Below are positions 9,181-21,100 of a stretch of 64,000 nucleotides of DNA, in pieces. Made by a program: the position numbers and the translations under genes. The notes under the pieces are model-generated. The model saw nothing but the letters and a program-made list of their open reading frames with translations. It was not told the DNA's origin and did no database searches. Positions within the stretch are counted from its first letter, which is position 1. The number at the start of each line of letters is the position of its first letter. The stretch spans positions 124,001 to 188,000 of the forward strand of contig JAHQIY010000024.1 in the NCBI GenBank assembly GCA_019054805.1, written 5' to 3'. Origin of the DNA: Brachionus manjavacas (lineage: Eukaryota > Rotifera > Eurotatoria > Ploima > Brachionidae).

Positions 9181-12100
9181 TCACTTGCTAACCGATTGTA
9201 AATAGGCAGTCAAAAATTCGACTGGATCACTAATGCCGAAATCGCGCATAAATCCTAAATTTAATTGAAATTAATTAAAAAAAAACGGGAAATTTAAATC
9301 AAAATTCTTTAATTAAATTTACCCATAACATCGAACATCTCCAACCAATCTTCGCTGGCCATCAACTCCTGCTCGAATTGATGCAAAATTTTCTTGCAAA
9401 ATTCCATCATGTTGACATCATTGTGTCGAATGTAGTCGGCCAACAATTCGGTCCAGGGCTTGTCGCCAACAGTCACTTGGGCCATTAGATGCTTGAAAAA
9501 AAGATCAACCAGGCCGACGAACAAAACACACGGCTTGTATTTCTTGAACTCAAGGAGCACAGTGGACGCCAGCTTGCACTTGTCGCCACTAGGTCCATTG
9601 ACCAGCCTTGCGTGCACAGTGCACACTGCTCTGCGCAAAAACTCCAGCCTGTTCGCGCTCCACTCTTCGGCTCCCATCACACACAAGCTCAGCGACATGT
9701 AATAAAACACATTGTCACACTCGAAGCTGTTGTGGATCAAGTTGTCGCGCTGCGCCAAATAATTGGCCACATTTTGCTCTTCTTTTTGCACGTACTTGGC
9801 CGTGTTCAGCGAGTACAAAATGGCGTGGATGACGTAGGGCACTAGGTTGATGTTGGACTCGCGGCCACCGCCACCACTGTCCTCGCTGAACGACAAATTG
9901 TGAGCAAAGCGAGCGAGCAGCGACTTTAGGTCGTGGACGTAGAGCGAGTAGTTGAGGTCGCGGATGCCGGTGGCGTCCAGCAAATAGTTGTTGTGTCTGG
10001 CGAGTGCGTTGGAGAAGAGGGTCTCGGTGACTTGGGGACCCCAGATGGGCAGTATGCCGTTGCATTTTGTGTTGGCGTTTTGCAGCGCCGCATTCTCCCA
10101 CTCGTCTCTGCATGTGCGCGACGAACGAATGGCGTTCGTGTGGCACTCAGCATGCACCAGATTAAAATGAGTGACAGTGGTGAAGCCGAGCGTTTTTCGG
10201 GCTTTGTTCTCGTTGGGCTCGAGCTCACACTTCTTGGTGAAGGTGTAAATGGCGAGCAGCTTTTGCGGATTGTACTTGTAGCCGTCCCTGCATATGCAGC
10301 ACACGTGTCCCTTCTCCTCTTCGACTTGTATGTTCTTCAAACTGTCCGGATTGATGAGCAACTGGCCCTTGTCGTTGGTTTTCATGCCCAGCTGGCTCAG
10401 TTGTTTGTTTCGCTTGGCCATGGCGAGCTTTTTCTTGTCGCTTTTGGTCTGCTCTTGCATTTGCTGAATGGCCGAGGTGACTTGGTGCGAGGCGCTCTGT
10501 CTCAACACGGCCAACAAGTCTTCGGCTATGACGCCGACCAAATTTTCGGACGTGAACTGCTCGAGCTTGTGGAGCACGGGCACGCACTGGGTGCCGATCG
10601 AGTCGGCTATGGCCCGGTGCGACTTGCTCAGTCCGGTGAGAATTCTGAGCGCGTAGGGCAGCGACTTGCGGCCTATGAACTGTTGCCACAAGTCGTTGTC
10701 CGAGTTGAAGTAGGTGGTGATGCGCGGCGAGTTGTGCAGCAGGCAGTCGATGGCGTTTTGGACGATGCCGCTCGAGTTCATCATGTCGCGCAGCCTAGTG
10801 CCGTTCGGGCCGCTCTCGATGCCGTTCACGATCACACAAAAGCATTCCAAGTGCAGCGTGTCCTCGTTGCTGATGGGCAGCGGTGCGCTGCCGCCCTCTG
10901 CGTCCATTCGGTCGAGGTTGCGCACGTACGCGCTAAAGTGTTCGATGAGCATTTTCATTTTGGTCTGGTGGCCGAAGCTCAGAAACGGTATGAGGCCCAT
11001 GAGCGCCTGCATCAAGTTGGAGTAGCCGCGCACATACGTCGACTTGATGTTGCTTAGCAAGAACTCGAGCTGCTCGGTGTGGCCGCACAGCGCCGAAAAC
11101 TCCATGTAGACGTCGGGCGGCTGCTGGCTCGCCTCGCTCAGTATCACCTGCATGATGGCGATCAGCTTTTCGGTCAGCGACACGTCCACCTGCAGCTTGA
11201 GCATCATGTTCAGCGTTTGCAGCATGGTGCTGATGGTCTTTAGCTGGGGCTTGATGAGCACGGCGCGGTTCACTCTGAGCTTGAGAGCGTAGTCGAAGAG
11301 CTTGAGGAGGACGCGCAGCAACGGCTTGCCGATGGCGAAATTTTGCTGGTTGATGCTGGCGAGCCGCTCGAGCATGACGGGCAGAGCGCCGCTGTAGGCC
11401 AGCTCGTCCGCCATCCGATACACTTGCTGCTGCTGGTGGTCGTGGTCGTGCGCGTCGCCCTGCTCGGCTTTTTTCGGCTCCAAAGTGTCGATTATGTCCT
11501 CGGTGGCGTCGCCTAGCAACCCTGTCATCCGGTACACGATGCGCATCGGCTCGTGCTCGCTCAAGCACTCGCTCAGCCACACTTTTTTGTACACGTCGCG
11601 CACACTCAACTCGAGCGATATGATTTTGTTGTTGACCAGCAGCTCCATGCCGTTGTCGTCTTCGAGCAGCGCGATCAGCTCCGAGTCCGTGCATATTTTG
11701 TTCTTGATGTTGCGCATGAGCGGTCCGAGGCCGGGCTCGCTCGAGCTGTACGGGTTGCCGAGCATGCGGCCCTGCAAATAGTCCTCTTGGTTGGCGTCTT
11801 TTTCCAGCACGATCAGAAATTGTTTGTTGTCGACGACGTCCTCGGGATAGATGATGTTCGACAAGCGTTCGAATATGAACACTGGCGTGACCAGATCGTC
11901 CAGGTCGAAGTTGCGCACGGTCTCTATGCAAATTGACATGAAGTGGCGCGTTTCTTGCTCGGTGCCGCTGGTCAACAGCTCCAGAGTGCTGAGCAGCTTT
12001 TCCTGCGCTTCGTCGACCAGCTTGGTGCGTTGATAGAGCAGCTTTTTGAGCGACAAGTACGCGTTGAGAACAGTGGCGATTAGACGCGACTTGAATTTTG

Positions 12101-15100
12101 TCTTGATGTTGGGCTCTTTGAGAAAGAGAGCGAGCAGCTCGCCCAGTGTTTTGATGCACAGGCCGCCGTTCAAATCAAACGATTGACTCAATAGGAGCGA
12201 GTCGCTGGACAATCGTTCCATTTCGTTTAGTTGCTTGATCTCGCGCTGTATCAACATTTCGAGCTTGAGCAACACTTTGTGCTTGACCACTAGTCGGTAT
12301 TTGGACTCGCGGTCGCTCGACGTCAATATTTGCCTCAGCGTTTCAAAGTAGTCCAAGTGATGGTCGTCGTTGCGGCTTATTTTGTTCACTTGTGCACCAA
12401 TAAAGTCCACGATGAGAAATTTGCGCTCGTCGTTCGCACAGCCCGCCGTCGAGTACAACGAGAACAAATTTTGAATGAGAGCGGCAGTTAGCTGACGCAC
12501 AGAGCGATTGCTCGCACAAAACAAACACATTTGCAGCCAATTTAAATCGGCCGCGAGCACACTCGCCTCTTTCGCTCGTTTCCATGACAACAAGCATTTG
12601 AGTTTCAAAAGTGACTCGTCACTCAATTTGTCCGCGTGCTCACGATTGCTCAACAAAATGCACGGATCGAGCAGCGAGGCCAAGTCGATTTTTTTGTCTT
12701 TGTTATCTATGGATGTGGATGTGGATGTGGATGTGGATGTGGATGTGGACGACTTGACCAAATGGCTCAAAATTCTCATACAAGGCAGAGTGAGCTCGTT
12801 GACTAGGCGACAATTGGCACGGAGTAAACTTTGCATAAGAATGTGAAGCACTAGCTTGAAGCGAAGCAGCCAACACGAGTCGTCGCACTTTTGCACCAGA
12901 CTGGACAAGATGAGCAGCTCGTGTTTCAGAGACTGGTGAGCGGTGGCCGCGTTCACATGCGACTCGGCCAACATCTGCTCGAGCTTTTGCTTGACAATTT
13001 TGTCGAATGTGAGCGACGCGTCCACATTGTCCTTGAGAATCAAGTACACCGTGTTGATCAGGTCTCGGTCGACCAGCTTTTGCGACTGCTGATTCTGGGC
13101 CGCATTTGTCACGCTCAAATTTCGTCTCAGATTAAAATTGAGAATGGACTCGAGCAGTTGGCCATTGGCAAAGTGAATTTTGAACAAGGCGACCAGTTGA
13201 GCGTTGCCCGAGCACAGAACGACGCGGAAAGCGTTAAAGCAATGCTCGAGGCAAGCGCACGCGCAGCCATAGCACTTTTGTGCGCTTCTCTTTTGGTGCA
13301 GAGAGGCGCAGGTGGTGGAAGCGCGCCACACACCAACCTCCGACTTAAACTGCTTGTCGTACTCTCTGAGCTCTTTGCGGCACAAATTCAGCTTGAGCAC
13401 AATTTTGGCCAGCTCGTCGAACTTGCCGCGACACTCGGCGTACTTGTGCGCCACAGACTGCGCATTTTTGGTCTTGACAACGGCTAGTGGAGCCATGCGC
13501 GCGCCGATCACGCCCGCCTGGTGATTGGACGCAGAAGCGGGTGCCGGTGGCGCCGGCGCCGGTGGAGGTGGTGGTGGCGGCTGTGGCTGTGGCTGAGTTG
13601 GCGTAAACTTGTCCATGAGCGTTTGTTCGTCCTGCTTTACGATCATGGCCTCGATTAGCGGCTTGGTCTCGTGCGCTATCTGAGTGTGTATCTTGTCGGC
13701 CCGGTCCAGCAGAGTGTTCATGTTTTGAATGGTGGTTTTGCGGTCGTCGTCGGTCTCGATCGGATCTATTGACGTTATTTGACGACCGACTAGGCTGATG
13801 TCGAATTTGGCGAATTTGCAGAATCCGCACGAGTTGCACAGAAAGGGGTCGCGTTCGTCGTAGTTGATCGCGCGGCACTTGTGACACTGGAACACGTTTT
13901 CGCCGCACGTATTGCAGACGCCCGGGTGAGCGGGCACCGAGGCCGAGCAGCGCGGACACTGCAGCACGGCCGACTCGGACGACTTGTCCGACTCGCGGTC
14001 GTAAAAGTCCGAATACTCGAACATGAGGCTGGAGCAAATGATGGGCAGCTGCAGGTCGATTTTGATCTCGCACTGGCCCGGCTCGATTTTCAGCTGCTTG
14101 GCCTTGGACCACAGCTTGGCGTTCATTTTCAGGTCGACTATTGAGTGCGATTGCCGATTGGTAAAGTAGACGGTGACGCTCTGGATCATTTTGGTCTTGC
14201 GGATGTCGGCCAGTTTGAAGAGGACTTTTTGAATCGAATAGGTCGAGGCTAGCTTGTAAATTTGCTGGTTGGTGGTGAAGCGGGCGTCTACTTTGAGCGA
14301 GTTGAGCTTGAAGTTTTGAATCGGCTGGTCCAGATTGTTGCATATGAAGCATGGGTCCGACTCCAGATAGAAGCCGTCCAGATCGCTCACGTTCTCGTAG
14401 ATCAGGCTGTTCGAGTGGTTTTTTAGTATGTGATTTTGTTCGTGGAACAGCTCGATCAGCTTGGTTATGTAGTCGTGATGGTAGGACTCGTTGGCGAGCT
14501 TTAGGCTAAAGTAGCCGATCAGGTCGCAGTATTGGGCTGACTTGGCGCCGTACACGCTCATTGCGTCCGACCACAGCCCCATCAGTATTTCGTACAGGTC
14601 AATTTGGTTTTGGCTAGATGCGTTTTTGAACAAGCTGTGAACTAGAGTGTGCATGGACCATCTAATCTGAGCTTGAAAGGCTTCTAGCAGAAATGTGCGC
14701 ACAAATTTGACAATGATGTGGCGGCTAGTTTGTTGGAAAAAAATGGCGACTAGCGTTTGCGACTGCAGCTGGTCCGAGTCGCACTTGGAGCCGTTTTTGA
14801 CGGCGAAAAGACTTTGCAAAATTTGCAGAATAGTCGGCGGTATGACGGACGTGGACGCCGGACAACTAGAGCTCGAATTGTTCAAACTAGACGAATCGGT
14901 GCCCGAGCCATTCGCGTCAATGCCCATCATCAAACACATCTCGATCAAATAGCAAACTGTGCACGGATTTTGGATGCAGAACTTTTGCCAATTGGCGCCG
15001 CGACTGCTCGCCACTTCGCCTATCAGCTTCAAGTTGTCGACCACCTTGACCAAGCTCAAGTAGGGCAGAGTGGATATTTTGGCGGGAGAAGCGTGCTCAA

Positions 15101-18100
15101 ACGACGACTGAATTGTGTTGATGGCGTCGAGTGCTTGGGCGATCGAGCAGCCCATGTGCAGCATGCTAGTCGGCTTGGGGTTGAGGGTGAGCGCGCAAAT
15201 CGACACCAACTGCGTCAAACAACTGGACAATATGTGCTGATCTTTGAACTTTCGATACTTGTCCTTGGAGCCGCACAAAATTTGCAGCAATTTTTTGATC
15301 AGCCTCTTCAAATAGTTGCACTGAGCCAGCTGAAGATACTCGCACAAGTAGTAGGTCCAGTGCGAAAAGTTAAACTGACCATTTATCTGGTTGAGCATGT
15401 CGGACGGACTGGAGCCCAGACACAGCTTTTTCATTTGATACGGCAAGCGAATCAACAACTCGGTGAACAGCTCGATGTAGTTGTCGAACAGCTTGATGTG
15501 CAAATTGGCCTCCGGACTGGCGTTCTCGTTGAGCAGAGCCAAATTGGGCGGAGGCACCACAAACGAGTCCTTGTTCAACGGGTCCGTTTTGACAAAAAAG
15601 GGCGCCAACTCCTCGTAGAACAAGCTCTCGGCGCCAACTTTGATCAGGCCTTCGGAGGCGTCTTTGACGCTGGCACAAGCACTTGACCAGTGGGCCGCGA
15701 GAACATACTTGAGCAATTGGAGACACTTGTCGATCAGGTTGAAGCGAATGAGGTGCGAGACGAGGCTTTGAATTATAAAGTTGCAGGTCTCGGTGCCGGA
15801 CCGTTGATACTTTGACTTGGACAAGAGGATGCTCAGGGTTCTGAGCGCGACTAGCTTGAGTTGGTTGTGGGCGTTCGAGTGGCACAAGTGCGCCTGCGAC
15901 TCATCGAACGTGCTCAATAGGCTGTCGAGCAAATTGCAAATGAGCGAGTCGAGCATTTTTTTGTCCGATTCGTCTTTGGCATTCAAATCGGCCAGCAAAC
16001 TAATGCACACTTGATGAAACGCTATTGACTTGAGGCCGTCTATGGCCGCGTTCACCGCGTCCAGTGAGCCGATGTGGGCGACAAATTTTTGCAATATGAG
16101 CTTGCGGACGCGCGCCAACCTTCTCGACTCGTCGGTGTCGTCGCCTCGATTTTTTCTAGTGCCCGGCTTGAGCAAGCCGAGCAGCACTCGACGACTAGTG
16201 AAATTTATTTGCAGCAAGTTACTGCACAGCAGCTTTAAATACGACTCTGTTATGGTGTGGGTGAGCGAGCCGTTCTCGAGCAAACACAAATGCTCGATTT
16301 CAATCAACGTTTCCACTACTAGATTCAAATTGCTGAACTTGTGGGCGCCTATTCGATTTGTCGACGACGAGTGGTTAGTGGCCTCGTTGGCGTCGATCAA
16401 TTTCCACAAGAGCTTGTTGACTAGGGCGAAAAATTGGTCGTTCAACTTTAGCTGATGGCCGCTGAGGCTCATGGACGACGACGAGTTCAGACAAGATTTC
16501 AAGCAGACCAAACACTTTTCGAATATTTCGCAGTCGATTGAGTCGATGGTTTGTTCGTTTAGGGTTCGTGTGACCAGAGTGAGCATGGAGTCGATTTTGA
16601 GACGGGCACACGCACTCGGCGTCACTGCCGACGCAACCAGCAAGCTGTTCACTTTGTAAAGAACAATAGGCGGCAGCACTTTGGACAATAGATCGAGAGC
16701 GTTTTGGCACATTAGGTCGCAGTGAGAGTTGGCCGCGTCCAGCACACACAGCTCGTACAAGTCAATTGTTTGACTGAGCACATAGTCGAACGGCTTGGGC
16801 TCGATTAGTGACAATAGTTTGACGAACGATTTTTTGGGATCGGACTGTTTTTTGGTCGCCATGACACTCGGCTTGGCACTGTCCTCTTTTTTGTCTTTGT
16901 CGGCCGCAAATTTCCTCTGCAATTCGACGCACTCGTGTTTGGTCCAGTTGAGCTCGCTTTTGGATTTGGCGTACGCGTGCACAGCGTCAATGATGGTGAG
17001 CGCAGACGCGTCCCCACTCGAGCCCACCACAATCACTAGCTTGTTGTCGGCCACGAACGCTTCGTCCCTAGTCAAACAAACATCGAACCATCTGGCCCGG
17101 TCCAATTTCACGTACACCCGCCGACCAAACACTTCAAAGTAACTGGGCGATTTTTCTACGGACACGAGGCCGCACATGACACGAACGCCCATCAGCAATG
17201 TGCGACTCGAATCGTTCACATTGCTCACTTCTAGTCTAAACGAGGCCACTTTTTTCACCGACACACACTTGGCCGAACTAGTGTCGGAGAGACGCGCTCT
17301 CAATTGGTGCGAATTGTAAATTTGCGCAAGATCTTGGCCGCCGAATTCCACATCTTTTAGTTGAACACACTTTTCAAAGTAGTCGATGGCAAAGAAAGCG
17401 CCCCCACTTAGCTTTTCTTTTTCTTTGGCTTTTAGTTTTAAGAGTTTGGCGCACTTTTTGCCCATTGTTGGACGCACACCACCACTGTGCTTTTGTTTGT
17501 CGTTGGCCTCTTTGGCCGCTATGTCGCGGATGACGTGCCACGAGAGCTGATAGAGACAAGCGGACGACGACCACAGCGATTTGAGCTGAACAATTGGCTG
17601 AGTGGGCTGCAGATGCGGAGCTAGCCAAAAGTCTGTCTTGGCCGCATCGGCCACATAGATTTTAAGCGATCCGTCGTCGCACAACACAATCATGGTTGTT
17701 TTTTCTTTGTTTATGGCGGGCAAGCCGGTCAGCTCTTCGTCACAACCGACACCGACACCGCCACCGCCACCATTCTCCTCGTCAATTAACAAATCCTCTT
17801 CCAAGTGACGCACAGCGACCATGTCTTGAATTTTGGCCTTGCTGCTGCTTGTGCCAATCATTTTGATCTCTTGGTACAGAACAGCATCGGGCTTGAACAT
17901 GAACACGACCGGGTTGTTGCTGATTAGTGTGCTGGCCATTAGTAGGCCCGGATGAGTGGCCATCTCGGTCCAGTTGCACAGCGGCTGCGCTTTGTTCATT
18001 GTCAATTGGGTCACGTGACGCAGCGTCAGTTGGCCATTGTTGTCGGCGTTCACCTCGGCCATCAAAGTCTTGCCGTTCTGAAGCGACCAGAACAACAAGT

Positions 18101-21100
18101 CCAATTTGAACGAGTAATAGATGGACACGCCGTTTTGTGGCGCCTGGTCCGATTCGCTCTCAATTGTGTTCGTCACATAGTAGATGCCATTTTTGGCCGA
18201 CGTTATCTCGTTCAATTGTTCAAAGTACAAATAGCCGTCGGATGTGATCATGACGACATATTTTTTGTCTGACACGCTGTAAAACGTAGCGTCTTTTACT
18301 TTGCCCATGGGCAGCACAAAATAGAACACAGGGCTTATTTTGTCCACGCTGAGATCGTAGATTTTGATGAACTCGCTGGTGACCAGAGCCAGTTGAGTGT
18401 GCGAGGCGGGCAACCAAATCGATTTGATTATGTAATTGGAGCTTTGGAGCGATGGATGCAGGACGATCAAGTTTGTTCGATTGGCATCGGTTTGTTGCTG
18501 GCCATTTTCGTTCAAGTGCATTACGTAGCAGTCCTTGAGGCCTGTGAGACTAACGTAGTCCTCGTTGAACGGATTGGCGTTCACTGTGAGCAACGTGAAC
18601 GGCACTGGTATCGTGTTCAGTTTGGTGAGAGTGAGCTTGTTGCGTTTGTTCGAGTCTTGTTTTAGCAGAGCGTTTAGCTGAAGTATTGTCAAGTGACTGC
18701 TCTTGCCTTTTTCGTGCGTCACTATCAAATTTTGTCTGCGCTTGCTGCTCACCAAGCACATGCTGACGCGTCTCAGCGAACAATTCTGGATTAGTTGTTT
18801 GATGAGCAGGCCATGGTCGCCCGTATAGGTCAGACGAACGTTTTCGAAGGCGCCCTCTTGCGAGCCCAGCGTCACCTGGAACAATTGTTCTTGTTCGACA
18901 GTCAAATTGGCGAGGTTGGCGTGCAGCGTGGCCAGTTGACGTTTGGCCAGCGAAGTGTTCGACTCGAGAAGTGTGCTGTGATAGATTTGATTCGACTCGA
19001 GCAGGAGATTGTTGCACAAAAAATTTTTGATCAGTGTCGACAAGTTTTTTGTCTGCACACTTTCGACTATTTGACTCCTGAGCTTGTCGATCTTGAGCGC
19101 CTTTTGCATACGCGCTTGGCCAAGACACTTTTTGAGCAGGTCGAGTGTGCCGTCCTTGGACGTGAGAGCGGGCGGCGACGACGACGAGCTCAATTTGGCC
19201 CGTTTGCTCTTTTGTTTAGCACTCTTTCGGCTCTCTGTCGTTCTCTTGTGCAAAGCTTTGCAGCTGGCGTCCTCTTTGGCGCCGCAATCGCAAAAAAAGC
19301 TTCCAAATTTAGCATAGGACACGTCGTGGTCGCCGTGGCAAACTTTGGCGCACACAGTACACATGCCGATGCGGTCGACCATTTTGCACGTGTGACAATA
19401 GTACCAGTGCTGATTCATGAACTCTTTTTTGGTCATGGTGTACGTGCACAGCTTTGAGTTTAGGTCGTCGTCGGCACCAGCACCAGCAGTGGCAGTGGCA
19501 TTGGCATTGGCATTGGCAGTGGCATTGGCAGTGGCAGTGGTTGTTTTTTTGGCCTTGACCACTTGCGTACTTGGTCTGTAGTTGATGGACGCGGCGCTAA
19601 TAGACGAAATCAAGTCCTGGTAAATGTTGCGGTTGGACTCGGAGCGAGCGTTGGCGTTTTCGTAGTCGACAAAATTGTCCGTAAAATCGTCGCCGTACTC
19701 GTCGTCATCGTCGTCTTCGTCCGGCTCGTCGTCCTCGTCGTTGTCCTCCGCTTCGTCCATGACGTCATCGAGTCGATTTTCGTTGCGCAGCACATCGCCC
19801 GACTCGTCGAATATCTGATAGGCGACTCCGTAGGCGCCGAACAGCTCGTTGATGTCCAAATTGGCGGCGGGCACCGCTTCGGCGACCGGCTCCTCGAATT
19901 GTTCGCCGTCCTCGAACTCGTTGTCCCCGTTGTCCTCGTGGTCGTCGTCGTTGTCATCGTCTTCGTCGTCGTCGTCGTCGTCCTGGCTCTCCTCTCTGTT
20001 CAGCTCAAAGTTGTCGTCCAAGTCCTGGTCGTTGCACGTGTCGTCTATGGTCGACGGGTTGTTCTCGTAGATCTCGGTCTCGAGCAAATCGCAGCCGTTT
20101 GTGTGCGCAGCCAGCAGCTCGTCTTGTTCGTCGCACACCGACTCCGAGCTCTTTTCCACCTGGTCGAACAACTTGAGTATTTGCTTTTCGAAGTCGACCA
20201 GCAGCGAGTCCTTGTAGAACTTGGCCAGTTCGGACGTGTCCGAGGAGGCGCGCGCTTTCACACAATTCAAAATTGAAATCAAATACGACAATATGTAGCA
20301 CACTGACTTTTGGTTTGTCTTCGAGTCGACAAGACTGGTGCTGGTCGCGTAGAACTCGATCCAAATGATGCACGCTTTGAACAAGTACAAGTAGCCGAGG
20401 CCGGTGCCTGCGCAGCACAGTGTGTCCATGAGGCAGATGAGGTCGGGAAACAATTGACTGGTGTTGTCGGCTATCAGATTGTTCGACAGCTGAATTATTG
20501 TGTTCAATATGGTGAGACACACGGACTCGTTTATTTGAGGGTCCGATATCAAGTAGATCACAAATTGTTGTATCACGAACTTTTCGTGCACACTAAACTC
20601 CTGGTTGCAGACCAATTTGAGCAGCCATTTTTGCAGCGAGTCCTGGTCCAGGCTCGCTATGCCGTTCAATTGAGACAACACTTGCAGCGTTTGTTTGGAT
20701 GGTGCGCTCATGTTTGTCCGGAACAGCTTGTTCAACATTGCAATCAGCTGCACTAGATATTGTCTGCTTGCTTTCGGACTGGACAAAGTTGTCACAAGTT
20801 CAAGAAGCTTGTCATCTGACTCGTAAAAGTCAACAAACGATTGCAAGTGCAGTGTTTGGTCCAGGCAAATTTCCACTTGCTTCAACAAATTGAGCACAAT
20901 TTTGTCATCTAGCTGTGAGCTTGTGTCAACTAGATAGTACTCGACTAGGAGCCTGTGGACCAGAGAGTTCGGATTGAAATTTTGTTTTTTCGAATTCTTT
21001 TTGAGATGGTGGCCTAGAAAGCCGGCCAATAGAGCCATGTTCGAATAGATGCTCGACACTGCCTGGTCGACGCTCGCCTCGGTGAACTCGAGCCAGAGTG

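Noticed and set aside
9933-11057. 374-codon open frame on the plus strand inside UBR4
   Set aside because: Antisense to the UBR4 C-terminal region. It arises from the G/C-rich third positions of the real frame; no domain, and no splice or start logic.
10933-12159. 408-codon open frame on the minus strand in another frame of UBR4
   Set aside because: An out-of-frame shadow of UBR4 with Arg/Gln/Ala-rich composition typical of shifted GC-rich coding. The same applies to 9715-10146, 13345-14352, 15370-15885 and 18550-19128.
14757-15686. 309-codon plus-strand frame
   Set aside because: Antisense shadow of UBR4, as are the plus-strand frames at 12891-13487, 18795-19457 and 19563-20276.
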